A stretch of 64,000 nucleotides of DNA, taken from positions 2,914,001 through 2,978,000 of the forward strand of contig NZ_JAGIOC010000001.1 of the NCBI RefSeq assembly GCF_017876515.1. Reading direction: 5' to 3'. Origin of the DNA: Brachybacterium fresconis. GTDB taxonomy: Bacteria; Actinomycetota; Actinomycetes; Actinomycetales; Dermabacteraceae. Position numbers and translations under genes: made by a program. Shown here piece after piece: positions 17,357 through 25,533 of the stretch; position 1 is the first letter of the stretch; every line of letters starts with the position of its first letter. Under the pieces are notes generated by a model. The model had not been told where the DNA came from, made no database searches, and saw only the letters and a program-made list of their open reading frames with translations.

Positions 17357-18382
17357 ATGGCAGCACCCGACCTCGACATCATCACCTTCGGTCGCAGCGG
17401 TGTCGACATCTACCCCTTGGAGATCGCCAAGGGCCTCGAGGACATCTACAGCTTCGGCAAGTTCCTCGGCGGCAGCCCCACCAACGTCGCCGTCGCCGCC
17501 GCGCGCCTCGGCCACACCCCCGCGGTGATCACCGGCGTGGGCAACGATCCCCTCGGCCGCTACGTGGTGCAGGAGATGGAGCGCCTGGGTGCCTCCGGCC
17601 GGTTCGTCGTGACCGACGACGAGCTGAACACCCCGATCACCCTGTGCGAGATCTTCCCGCCGGACGACTTCCCGCTGTACTTCTACCGCCGGCCCAGCGC
17701 CCCGGACCTCCAGGTCGCTCCCGAGCACCTCGACCTCGACGCGATCAGAGAGGTCCCGCTGTTCTGGTTCTCCGGGACGGGGCTGTCCGAGGAGCCGAGC
17801 CGCTCGGCCCATTTCGCGGCGCTGGAAGCCCGGGGCCGCACCGCCCACACCGTCTTCGACCTCGACTACCGGCCCATGTTCTGGGACTCCGTCGACGACG
17901 CCCGCGCGCAGTACCGCGAGGCGCTGGCGCACACGACGGTCGCCGTCGGCAACAGGGAGGAGTGCGAGGTCGCCGTCGGCGAGACGGAGCCCGAGCGCGC
18001 CGCCGACGCCCTGCTCGAGGCCGGCGTCGAGATCGCCATCGTCAAGCAGGGGCCCAAGGGCGTGCTCGGCAAGACCCGCGAGCACCGCGTGGAGGTCGCC
18101 CCGAACCTCATCGAGGTCATCAACGGCCTCGGCGCCGGTGACAGCTTCGGCGGCTCCCTGTGCCACGGCCTGCTGGCCGGCCAGGACCTCGAGACCATCC
18201 TGACCCGCTGCAACGCCGCCGGCGCGATCGTCACCAGCCGCCTGGAGTGCTCCACCGCCATGCCCACCTCCCAGGAGATCGACGCGCTGATCGCGGGCGA
18301 GGACCCCAACCACGGCCGGACCGTCGACCAGATGCTCAGCGCCCTGCGCAACCGCGGCGTCGCCGAGGAGGAGAGCGCATGA
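17357..18382 (+). CDS. iolC: 5-dehydro-2-deoxygluconokinase
   Basis: 341-aa PfkB-family kinase that phosphorylates 2-deoxy-5-keto-D-gluconate in inositol breakdown. It opens with the IolC marker ITFGRSGVDIYPLE, carries the first PfkB pattern (GKFLGGSPTNVAVAAARLG) and the second (NGLGAGDSFGG) with the catalytic Asp near residue 262. Length is normal for the stand-alone kinase, with no fused aldolase. It is the first gene after the operator cluster at 17230-17276 and overlaps the next gene by four bases (ATGA, 18379-18382). Confidence 0.95.
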   Translation: MAAPDLDIITFGRSGVDIYPLEIAKGLEDIYSFGKFLGGSPTNVAVAAARLGHTPAVITGVGNDPLGRYVVQEMERLGASGRFVVTDDELNTPITLCEIFPPDDFPLYFYRRPSAPDLQVAPEHLDLDAIREVPLFWFSGTGLSEEPSRSAHFAALEARGRTAHTVFDLDYRPMFWDSVDDARAQYREALAHTTVAVGNREECEVAVGETEPERAADALLEAGVEIAIVKQGPKGVLGKTREHRVEVAPNLIEVINGLGAGDSFGGSLCHGLLAGQDLETILTRCNAAGAIVTSRLECSTAMPTSQEIDALIAGEDPNHGRTVDQMLSALRNRGVAEEESA

Positions 18383-19278
18383 TCACGACCGGCACCGGCT
18401 TCGTCAGCACCTACGAGGAGGTCACCCGCGTCCGCCTGGAGGACCCGGGCCGGATCGCCCGGCTCGCGGCCACCCGTCGCCGCCGCACCGTCGCGGACAC
18501 CGACGGCACCATGATGGTGATCGCGGCGGACCATCCCGCTCGCGGCGCCCTCGGCGTCGGCAGCCGCCCGCAGGCGATGGCCAGCCGGCTCGAGCTGCTG
18601 GACCGCATGCGCGAGGCCCTGGCCGTGCCCGGCGTCGACGGGGTGCTCGGCACCGCCGACATCCTCGAGGACCTGCTGCTGCTGGGCGCCCTCGAGGACA
18701 AGATCGTCTTCGCCTCGATGAACCGCGGCGGGCTGCAGGGCAGCTCCTGGGAGATCGAGGACCGCTTCACCGCCTACGACGCCTCGGCCATCGCCGCCTC
18801 CGGCTTCGACGGCGGCAAGATGCTCACCCGCATCGATCTCGACGACGACCGCACCTCCTTCATGCTCGAGGCCAGCGCGCAGGCCGTCACCGATCTCGCC
18901 CGCCACGAGCTGATCGCCATGGTCGAGCCGTTCCTCTCCAGCCGGCCCGGCGGCGGGAAGATCGTCAACGACCTCACCCCCGAGGGCGTCATCACGTCCA
19001 TCCACATCGCCCAGGGCCTCGGCGCCACCAGTGCCTATACCTGGCTGAAGCTGCCGGCGGTCGAGGACATGGAACGCGTCATGGACGCCACCACGCTGCC
19101 CACCCTGATCCTCGGCGGCGACCCCGCGAACGATGACCCCGACCTCCTGCGCGCGACCTGGAAACGCGCACTGGCCAGGCCGAACGTACGCGGGCTCGTC
19201 GTCGGTCGCACCTTGCTGTACCCCGCCGACGACGACGTCACCGCTGCGGTGAGCGCCTCCGTCGACATGCTCCGCTGA
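18379..19278 (+). CDS. Cgl0158-type (beta/alpha)8 barrel protein, aldolase fold
   Basis: 299-aa protein of the family found between iolC and iolB in Corynebacterium and other Actinobacteria. It shows MMVIAADHPARGALGVG near the N-terminus, GVLGTADILEDLLLLGAL, and a late strand TLILGGDPAND typical of class I aldolase barrels (DeoC/LacD relatives). A role as the DKGP aldolase (IolJ function), splitting 2-deoxy-5-keto-gluconate-6-phosphate, would complete the pathway because no other aldolase is visible here; this is inferred from position. It is translationally coupled to iolC. Confidence 0.83.
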   Translation: MITTGTGFVSTYEEVTRVRLEDPGRIARLAATRRRRTVADTDGTMMVIAADHPARGALGVGSRPQAMASRLELLDRMREALAVPGVDGVLGTADILEDLLLLGALEDKIVFASMNRGGLQGSSWEIEDRFTAYDASAIAASGFDGGKMLTRIDLDDDRTSFMLEASAQAVTDLARHELIAMVEPFLSSRPGGGKIVNDLTPEGVITSIHIAQGLGATSAYTWLKLPAVEDMERVMDATTLPTLILGGDPANDDPDLLRATWKRALARPNVRGLVVGRTLLYPADDDVTAAVSASVDMLR

Positions 19279-19392
19279 GGCCCGGGCCGACGGGGCGGGG
19301 CCGACGCCGCACCGTTCACCGTGGCCCCGCCCCATCGGCCTCGCCCCATCGACCCCGCACCATCGATCGGCCCCTTCGACAGGAGAGAGATC

Positions 19393-20295
19393 ATGACGAC
19401 CGTCCCCGACAGCTCCGAGCTGCACCTGCCCGCCGGCTCCACCGGCCGCGGCACCTACGAGACGATCATCGACCCCGGGGCACGCGACGGCTGGGTCCAC
19501 ACCGGCCTGCGCGTGCTCGCCCTCGGCCGCGGGGAGAGCGAGATCGTCACCGCGAACAGCGTCGAGGTGATGGTCGTGCCGCTGTCCGGCGGCTGCGACG
19601 TCTCCGTCGGCGGGCAGACCCATACGCTGCGCGGACGGACCGACGTCTTCGCCGCCGCGACCGACGTGCTCTACGTGCCCGTCGGCTCGCAGCTGACCGT
19701 CTCCTCCGCCGAGGGCGGACGCTTCGCCCTGGCCACCGCCGTGGCCACGACGGAGCACCCGGTCGCGCTGATCCGCGCCGAGGACGTGCCGGTCGAGGTC
19801 CGTGGCGGCGGGAACATGACCCGCCTCGTGCGCAACTTCGGGACCGTCGGCTCCTTCGACGGGATGGACAGCCTGATCGCCTGCGAGGTCGTCACCCCTG
19901 GTGGCAACTGGTCCAGCTACCCCGCCCACAAGCACGATACGACCGTCGACGACGGCGAGCACCGCGAATCGGAGCTCGAGGAGATCTACTACTACGAGAT
20001 CCAGGACGCCCCCGACGGCGGCCCCGGCTTCGGGTACCACCAGACCACCTCCAGCGGCGAGGACACCGAGATCGACGTGCTCAGCGAGGTGCGCAGCGGC
20101 GACACCGTGCTGGTCCCGCACGGCTGGCACGGCCCCTGCGCCGCCGCCCCCGGCCACGCCATGTACTACCTCAACGTCATGGCCGGCCCGGAGCCGGTGC
20201 GCGCCTGGAACATCACCGACCACCCCGAGCAGACCTGGGTGCGCGGCACCTGGGACGAGCTCGGCACCGACCCCCGCGCCGGCGACTTCCGCTGA
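19393..20295 (+). CDS. iolB: 5-deoxy-glucuronate isomerase
   Basis: 300-aa double cupin that converts 5-deoxy-D-glucuronate to 2-deoxy-5-keto-D-gluconate. The C-terminal cupin shows the metal ligands in WSSYPAHKHDT and the Glu of ESELEEIYYYEI; a second histidine sits in VPHGWHGPC. ATG 19393 follows AGGAGAGAGATC. It lies between the aldolase-fold gene and iolG in a single rightward operon. Length fits IolB. Confidence 0.94.
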   Translation: MTTVPDSSELHLPAGSTGRGTYETIIDPGARDGWVHTGLRVLALGRGESEIVTANSVEVMVVPLSGGCDVSVGGQTHTLRGRTDVFAAATDVLYVPVGSQLTVSSAEGGRFALATAVATTEHPVALIRAEDVPVEVRGGGNMTRLVRNFGTVGSFDGMDSLIACEVVTPGGNWSSYPAHKHDTTVDDGEHRESELEEIYYYEIQDAPDGGPGFGYHQTTSSGEDTEIDVLSEVRSGDTVLVPHGWHGPCAAAPGHAMYYLNVMAGPEPVRAWNITDHPEQTWVRGTWDELGTDPRAGDFR

Positions 20296-20407
20296 CGCCC
20301 CCGGCCCAGACGCCGGCCCAGACGCCGGCACAGACGCCGGCACCGACCCGCCCCCGTCCTCGGCGCAGACCGTGTCCGAGACATCGATACCACCGCAGGA
20401 GACCCTC
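20296..20407. other. iolB-iolG spacer with 12-bp repeats and a TGTC-N3-GACA dyad
   Basis: The spacer opens with about three tandem copies of CAGACGCCGGCA/C. Near 20370 a dyad TGTC-CGA-GACA lies about 30 bases ahead of iolG; it resembles the candidate GntR operator but has a three-base spacer, so its role is doubtful. Confidence 0.4.
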
Positions 20408-21448
20408 ATGACCTCCACCGCCCGCAGCGAGATCCCCCCGGACGTGCGCGTCGGCGTCATCGGCGTCGGCCAGATGGGCGCCGACCACGTCGCGCGGATC
20501 ACCGAGCGCATCAAGGGCGCCCGCGTCAGCGTCGTCGACGATTACGTGCGCGAGACCGCCGAGAAGGTGGCCGCCGGGGCACCCGGCTGCCGCGTCGCCG
20601 ACTCCTGGCAGGAGCTGATCGCCGCCGACGACGTCGACGCCGTGCTCATCGCCAGCCCCGGCCGCTTCCACCGCGAACAGGCCACCGCCGGCATCGACGC
20701 GGGCAAGCCGGTGCTGTGCGAGAAGCCGCTGGCGATGACCCCCGAGGACGCCTACGCCGTCGTCGAGGCCGAGAAGCAGGCCGGAGGCGCCTACGTCTCC
20801 CTCGGCTTCATGCGTCGCTTCGACCGCGAGTACGCCGAGCTCAAGGACGCCCTGGACGCCGGAGAGCTCGGCGAGATCAGCGTCATCAACTGCAAGCACC
20901 GCAATGCCCACACGCTGCCCGGCTTCGACGACACGATGATGGTCCACGACTCCGCGGTCCACGAGATCGACGCGATCTCCTACTTCCTCGGCGAAGCGGT
21001 CACCGAGGTCCAGACCGTGCTGCCGGTGCCCGGGCCGCGGGCCGACGACGGCCAGCACGATCCGATGATCCTGATGTTCCGCACCGCCTCCGGTCGGATC
21101 ATCACCGACGAGCTGTACGTGAACACCGACTCCGGCTACGAGGTGCGCACCGAGGTGCTCGGCTCCGCGGGGATCGCCACCATCGGGATGGGGATCGACC
21201 GGGTGACCACCCAGCTCAGCGGCGGCAGCTGGAGCGGCGCGATCCACCCCGACTTCCGGCCGCGCTTCATCGATGCCTACGACGCCGAGGTGCAGGCCTG
21301 GGTCGCCGCCGTCGCCGACGGCAGCCGCGTCGCCCGGCGCTCGGCGACCACCTGGGACGGCTACCTCGCTGCGGCCACCTGCGCCGCCGCCGAGGAGTCG
21401 CTGACCGCGGGCCGGTTCGTCCCGGTCACCACGCGGCCGCGTCCCTGA
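20408..21448 (+). CDS. iolG: Inositol 2-dehydrogenase (Gfo/Idh/MocA family)
   Basis: 346-aa NAD-dependent dehydrogenase oxidising myo-inositol to 2-keto-myo-inositol, the first pathway step. Rossmann start VRVGVIGVGQMGADHVARI; EKP motif VLCEKPLAMTPEDA with the catalytic lysine; DSAVHEIDAISYFLGE carries the Asp/His pair typical of IolG. ATG 20408 has AGGAGA six bases upstream. Of the three Gfo/Idh proteins in this region it best fits IolG, being next to iolB and having the DxxxHEID signature. Confidence 0.88.
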   Translation: MTSTARSEIPPDVRVGVIGVGQMGADHVARITERIKGARVSVVDDYVRETAEKVAAGAPGCRVADSWQELIAADDVDAVLIASPGRFHREQATAGIDAGKPVLCEKPLAMTPEDAYAVVEAEKQAGGAYVSLGFMRRFDREYAELKDALDAGELGEISVINCKHRNAHTLPGFDDTMMVHDSAVHEIDAISYFLGEAVTEVQTVLPVPGPRADDGQHDPMILMFRTASGRIITDELYVNTDSGYEVRTEVLGSAGIATIGMGIDRVTTQLSGGSWSGAIHPDFRPRFIDAYDAEVQAWVAAVADGSRVARRSATTWDGYLAAATCAAAEESLTAGRFVPVTTRPRP

Positions 21449-21510
21449 TGCTCTACTGGGAACGACGCAACCGGGAACGACGCACGGCGCGCGCAGGATG
21501 CTCGGGCTGA

Positions 21511-21530
21511 TGGTGCCGACCATCGGCACC
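21511..21530. promoter_or_regulatory. Perfect inverted repeat ahead of the GntR gene
   Basis: GGTGCCGA-CCA-TCGGCACC ends about 30 bases ahead of the regulator's start. It could be a terminator for the iol operon, or an operator or attenuator for the regulator; the sequence alone cannot decide. Just before it, GGGAACGACGCA occurs twice in tandem. Confidence 0.5.
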
Positions 21531-21558
21531 GCCACCGCACGGACGACGAGGAGGGGTC

Positions 21559-22317
21559 ATGGGCCCACGCACTGACGACGGCACCACCCCCCTGCAGGTC
21601 GACATCGACCGCGGCTCGTCCGACCCGCTGTACCTGCAGCTGGCGCGGGCGATCGAGCGGGCCATCCACGACGAGTACCTCACCCCGGGCTCCCGCATCG
21701 AGAACGAGGTCGCCCTCGCCCGACGCCTGGGCCTGTCCCGGCCGACGGTCCGCCAGGGGATCCAGGAGCTCGTGGACAAGGGCATGCTGGTGCGCAAGCG
21801 CGGCGTCGGCACCCAGGTGGTGCAGGCGCCGGTGAACCGGCAGGTCGCGCTGACCTCGCTGTACGACGACCTGCGCACCGCCGGCAAGGCGCCGCGCACC
21901 GAGATCATCGAATACCGCGTCGGCCGGCCCTCGGCGGAGGCCGTGGACCGCCTCCGGCTCGCCCCCGGGGAGCAGGTGCTGGACCTGATCCGGGTGCGGT
22001 ACGCCGACGACGAGCCGCTGGCCGTCATGCGCAACACCCTGCCCGAGCGGATCGCCCCCTCCCGGGCGAGCCTGGCCGACAGCGGCCTGTACGCCTCGCT
22101 GCGGGAAGCCGGCATCGTCTCGGTGCTCGCCCACGAGCGGATCGGCGCCACCGTCGCCGACGAGGAGCACGCCGAGCTGCTCGACGAGGAGGTCGGCGCG
22201 GCGCTGCTGACCATGGAGCGGAAGTCCTTCGCCAACGACGGCAGCGTCGTCGAATTCGGGTACCACGTCTATCGGGCGTCCCGGTACTCCTTCGAGGTCA
22301 CCCTCGTCGACTCCTGA
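21559..22317 (+). CDS. GntR-family regulator with UTRA domain (HutC type), likely iol repressor
   Basis: 252-aa transcription factor. Residues about 10-80 form the winged helix-turn-helix (SRIENEVALARRLGLSRPTVRQ), and residues about 95-245 a UTRA ligand-binding domain that normally senses a small metabolite. ATG 21559 has GAGGAGGGG upstream. As the last gene of the inositol region it is the obvious candidate for controlling it, comparable in role to the GntR-type IolR of Corynebacterium. The TTGTC-WG-GACAA dyads at 12378 and 17246 fit HutC-type half sites. Link to those sites is inference. Confidence 0.85.
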   Translation: MGPRTDDGTTPLQVDIDRGSSDPLYLQLARAIERAIHDEYLTPGSRIENEVALARRLGLSRPTVRQGIQELVDKGMLVRKRGVGTQVVQAPVNRQVALTSLYDDLRTAGKAPRTEIIEYRVGRPSAEAVDRLRLAPGEQVLDLIRVRYADDEPLAVMRNTLPERIAPSRASLADSGLYASLREAGIVSVLAHERIGATVADEEHAELLDEEVGAALLTMERKSFANDGSVVEFGYHVYRASRYSFEVTLVDS

Positions 22318-22325
22318 GGGTCACG

Positions 22326-22364
22326 GCCGTACGGCCTCCCCACCCGTCCCGGCCCTCGGACGGG
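22326..22364. terminator. Convergent terminator region
   Basis: The 52-bp gap between converging genes contains the palindrome GGCCGTACGGCC and a hairpin CCCGTCC-N8-GGACGGG (22343-22364). It probably ends both transcripts. Confidence 0.55.
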
Positions 22365-22369
22365 GCCGC

Positions 22370-24448
22370 TCAGCGGCGAGAGAGGGGCAGGGGGAGCCAC
22401 CGGAAGGACCCCACCTCGACCGTCTCGCCGGTCCGGTGCATCGTGCGCGCCCCATCCGGGCGGTCCGCCCCGCTCGGCGTCCTGTCGTCATCCGCCGCTG
22501 ATCCGTCCAGGCGCAGCGTGACGCGCCGCGTCCGGGACGACAGGTTCGCGACCAGCACCTCGGCATGATGGCCGCGCTGTGCACCGATCGCCCACAGCAG
22601 CCCGTCCGGGCTCCCGGAGACCAGCAGCTGTCCGCCCTGCAGGTCGGCGAGGGCCTCGAGCGCGGCACGGACGAGGAGGGCGGACCCGTCCGCGGTGGAC
22701 AGCCCGCGCGGTCCCCACTCCTCGAAGAAGGCCAGCGACGCGACGCCGGGGACCGTCAGGGCCGCTGCGCTCGCGATCGTCCACGCGGCCAGCTCCGGGC
22801 TCGCCTGGCGCGGATCGTCGCTTCCCGTGCGGTGGGCACCGTAGCCCGCGCACAGGTCCGTGCGGGTCGGCGTCGGGCGAGATGTGGTCGCGACATTGTT
22901 GAAGCGCGGGCGCAGGGTGACCGGGCCGATGTGCACGGGGACCCCGGGAGCCCGGGCGGTCACGTCCTCGGCGATCACGCGCTGCATCGAGACGGCCTCG
23001 ACGAGCTGCTCCGTCTCCCGGGTGTGGAACAGAGGCGTGGTGGCAAAGACCAGCCCGTCCAGGTTCCCGCGAGGCACGCGGTCCCACTCCCGATTGAGCT
23101 CCGTGAAGTGGGAGCGGGAGCCGCCGACGACGGGGACGTCGGCCGGCAGCGCCGAACGCAGCGCGGCGACCAGGTCGGGCTCGGATACATGGGAAGCGGC
23201 ATCGACGATCGCGGCCCAGCGCAGCGGAACGTCGCCGAGAACGCGTGCGATCTCGCCCAGCGCGGTCTCGTCGACGGGGGAGGGGGTGACCAGGAGCAAC
23301 GAGAGATCCTCGATGCCGGTCAGCGCGCGATGGTGAGCTGCGGGCCAGGCCGGATCGGTCAGCTCGAGCTCGACGTGCCGGTGGACGGCGAGGGGGTCGG
23401 AGCCCGACGGGCCGGGATCCGGTGCGGTCGCCGCGCCCACGGCGATCGTGGGGAATGCGCCGGCCTCGATCAGGTCCAGCACGTCGGGACCCGATGGGTC
23501 GACGGCGGGCGCGCTGATCGCGGATCTGTCATCCGCGGGCGAGCCGAGCACGGGGGAGCCCTGCGCGGGCGCGTCGACCTCGGAGGAGTCGCGAGCACCC
23601 GCGGTGAGGACGACCCGCTGGCGGATCCGCTCGCCGGCGGCCAGCGTGTACGGGAAAGGCTCATCGAGCGAGCGGTTGTAGGTCTTGTAGGAGGCGTCGG
23701 ACCAGTTGCGCTGGTCCTCCATCTCGAACACATCGCCCTCGAGGTCCAGGCGGAAGCGCGTGCCATGATCGCTCCAGGTCAGCGCGGCGATGTCGCGGGC
23801 CGGCTGGTGGGGGCTGATGGCAAGGGGGAAGTGCATCGACTCCTCGCCCCCTTCGGTGTGGTCGACGATGAGCGGCCGCCCGGCCAGGCGGGGCGGGTGC
23901 AGCACGACGAGTCCGGTGCGATTGGTGGAGGAGTCCGAGACCGCTGCGACGTCGAAGCTCACGACGAGGCGATCCCCGTCGGCCTCGGCGCGCACGGTGC
24001 CCCGGAGGTCGAGACCGAGGTCCTCGATGTCCAGGTCGATCGCCAACGACGAGTCGTCGCGGTGGAGGCGCACGTCGTGCGGCCGGGCGGACTGCCAGTC
24101 GACGTCGCGTGCCACGGCCCGGATCCCGCGCAGCACGATCCGATCGTCGCAGCGGATGTCGGCGAGATCGTCGGCCCGCACGTCCAGCGACCAGCGGCCG
24201 CTGCGCCAGCGTTCGCCGGAGGGGACGGGGCCCCAGGGGTCCGGGTCTGCTGCGGTGGGGTCCGGCGGGACGGCGCGATCCGACGGGACGCTGGGGCCCG
24301 GCGGGACGGCGGGATCCGACGGGACGCTGGGGCCCGGCGGGACGGCGGGATCCGACGGGACGCTGGGGTCCGGCGGGACGGTGCGGCTCGGCGCGGCGAC
24401 GGGCGGGCGGTCGTCGCCCCCGGCCGGTCCGGAACGCCCGTCCCTCAC
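22370..24448 (-). CDS. Large protein resembling D-apionate lactonase (ApnL)
   Basis: 692-aa protein with a GTG start overlapping the SDR stop (GTGA). The first 60 or so residues are a Pro/Ser/Asp-rich repeat (units like VPSDPAVPPGPS) coded by tandem DNA repeats at about 24270-24400. The rest is a beta-rich then TIM-barrel-like protein containing MEDQRNWSDASYKTYNRSL, FATTPLFHTRETEQLVEA and RFNNVATTS. I recall similar segments in D-apionate lactonase ApnL, which hydrolyses the lactone formed on D-apiose oxidation, but I could not align them. No signal peptide is seen. The neighbouring SDR would fit a dehydrogenase-lactonase pair. Confidence 0.55.
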   Translation of the reverse strand: MRDGRSGPAGGDDRPPVAAPSRTVPPDPSVPSDPAVPPGPSVPSDPAVPPGPSVPSDRAVPPDPTAADPDPWGPVPSGERWRSGRWSLDVRADDLADIRCDDRIVLRGIRAVARDVDWQSARPHDVRLHRDDSSLAIDLDIEDLGLDLRGTVRAEADGDRLVVSFDVAAVSDSSTNRTGLVVLHPPRLAGRPLIVDHTEGGEESMHFPLAISPHQPARDIAALTWSDHGTRFRLDLEGDVFEMEDQRNWSDASYKTYNRSLDEPFPYTLAAGERIRQRVVLTAGARDSSEVDAPAQGSPVLGSPADDRSAISAPAVDPSGPDVLDLIEAGAFPTIAVGAATAPDPGPSGSDPLAVHRHVELELTDPAWPAAHHRALTGIEDLSLLLVTPSPVDETALGEIARVLGDVPLRWAAIVDAASHVSEPDLVAALRSALPADVPVVGGSRSHFTELNREWDRVPRGNLDGLVFATTPLFHTRETEQLVEAVSMQRVIAEDVTARAPGVPVHIGPVTLRPRFNNVATTSRPTPTRTDLCAGYGAHRTGSDDPRQASPELAAWTIASAAALTVPGVASLAFFEEWGPRGLSTADGSALLVRAALEALADLQGGQLLVSGSPDGLLWAIGAQRGHHAEVLVANLSSRTRRVTLRLDGSAADDDRTPSGADRPDGARTMHRTGETVEVGSFRWLPLPLSRR

Positions 24449-25224
24449 AGCGAGGTCATGCCGCCGTCGACGGCGAACAGGGAGCCGGTGGCGAAGGCGC
24501 CGTCCTCGCTCGCCAGGAAGACCATGATCCCCTCGACGTCGTGCGCCGTGCCGGCGCGGCCCAGCGGTATGCGGCCCACGATCGCGGAGCGTTCGGCGGG
24601 ATCGTCCGAGATCGTCGTGACCAGCGGGGTCTCGGTGTAGGCGGGCACGACGGTGTTCACGCGGATCCCGTCGGCCGCATAGGCGGCGGCGACGGTGCGG
24701 GCCAGGCCGTGGATACCCGCCTTGGTGGCCGAGTAGGCGGTGAAGTCATTGCCCTCCCCGGTCAGGCCGGTGGGACTGCCCGTGAGGATGATCGACCCGC
24801 CGCCGGTGGCCAGCATCGAGCGCACGGCGTGCTTGACGGTGAGGAAGGTGCCGGTGAGGTTGACGTCCACGGTGCGCTGCCAGACGTCGAGGTCGAGCTC
24901 GGCGATCTTCGCGTCCTGGCCGAACAGCTGCACGCCCGCGTTGGCGACCACCACGTCGGGCGCCCAGCCCGCGGTGCCGAGTTCCGCGAAGCCTGCTTCG
25001 ACGGCGGCCTCGTCGGAGATGTCCACGGTCAGCGCCCGGACGGTGCCGTCCCCGGTCCCCTCCGCGATGCTCGCCGCGGCGCGGGTGGCGGCTTCGCCGT
25101 CGCGGTCGGCGAGCACGACGCGTGCTCCTTCTCGGGCGAAGCGGGAGGCCACGGCGAATCCGATGCCGGAGGCGGCGCCGGTGACGAGGGCGGTGCGAGA
25201 GCTGAGGCGAGTCATCGGGAACAT
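24445..25224 (-). CDS. Short-chain dehydrogenase/reductase
   Basis: 259-aa classical SDR: TGAASGIGFAVA cofactor motif, NAGVQLF strand, catalytic Ser in SIILTGSPTG, YSATKAG (Tyr-x3-Lys), and the C-terminal GSLFAVDGGM. Asp in VVLADRDG after the second strand favours NAD over NADP. Two starts are possible, ATG 25224 and ATG 25215; neither has a strong ribosome site. It is translationally coupled to the ApnL-like gene, so it probably makes that enzyme's substrate by oxidising a sugar. A FadR-style dyad lies 75 bases upstream. Confidence 0.88.
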   Translation of the reverse strand: MFPMTRLSSRTALVTGAASGIGFAVASRFAREGARVVLADRDGEAATRAAASIAEGTGDGTVRALTVDISDEAAVEAGFAELGTAGWAPDVVVANAGVQLFGQDAKIAELDLDVWQRTVDVNLTGTFLTVKHAVRSMLATGGGSIILTGSPTGLTGEGNDFTAYSATKAGIHGLARTVAAAYAADGIRVNTVVPAYTETPLVTTISDDPAERSAIVGRIPLGRAGTAHDVEGIMVFLASEDGAFATGSLFAVDGGMTSL

Positions 25225-25297
25225 CCGTTCGACGGGGGCGGAGCAGCACTGCTGTCGGACGCGACCCTGTCACCGGCCACGCGATCTCCAGTCTGCC

Positions 25298-25313
25298 CAA
25301 CCGGTTGACCAGT
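25298..25313. promoter_or_regulatory. FadR/LacI-like dyad ahead of the SDR gene
   Basis: CAACCGGTTG is a perfect palindrome, overlapping a second dyad ACCGGT-TG-ACCAGT (one mismatch). Such ACYGGT-N2-ACCRGT sites resemble operators of FadR-type GntR regulators. No matching regulator gene is next to it. Confidence 0.45.
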
Positions 25314-25346
25314 TGCAAGGCACGCCCGGCTCATGGCGAAATGCCC

Positions 25347-25404
25347 TGCGAGTCATGAGCGTCGAGCTTCCACATGATGGAAGCAGCACGCTCATGACTA
25401 CGCA
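25347..25404. terminator. Composite hairpin downstream of the TelA gene
   Basis: Arms starting AGTCATGAGCGT and tipped GCTTCCA/TGGAAGC close a CATGA loop, with a symmetric 3-nt internal loop and one bulged T near the base. It lies after the leftward TelA gene. The tip is the same as at 4970-5017 and 30128-30175, although the outer arms are unrelated. Confidence 0.65.
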
Positions 25405-25411
25405 GTAACCC

Positions 25412-25533
25412 CGCTCGGGCGTGGATTGTCCCGCTCAGGCGTGGATTGCCCCGCTCAGGCGTGGGTTGCTCCGGTCAGGCGTGGGTCGCCCGCTCAGGCG
25501 TGGAATGCCCCGCTCGGGCGTCGATGGCCCTGC
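25412..25533. repeat. Six tandem copies of a 20-bp unit
   Basis: Imperfect copies of CCGCTCAGGCGTGGATTGCC run without gaps up to the TelA stop codon. There are no spacers between copies, so this is a tandem repeat and not a CRISPR array. Confidence 0.8.

Larger units (their letters stand above)
25225..25533. other. Gap with operator-like dyad, hairpin and 20-bp repeats
   Basis: From the SDR side outward this gap holds the SDR promoter region with the dyad at 25298-25313, the hairpin at 25347-25404 and the tandem repeats at 25412-25533. No gene is seen. Confidence 0.6.

Noticed and set aside
15443-20514. Very long - strand frames (956 and 882 codons)
   Set aside because: They lie opposite the iol genes, cross several intergenic gaps and show no domain, so they are GC-driven shadows.
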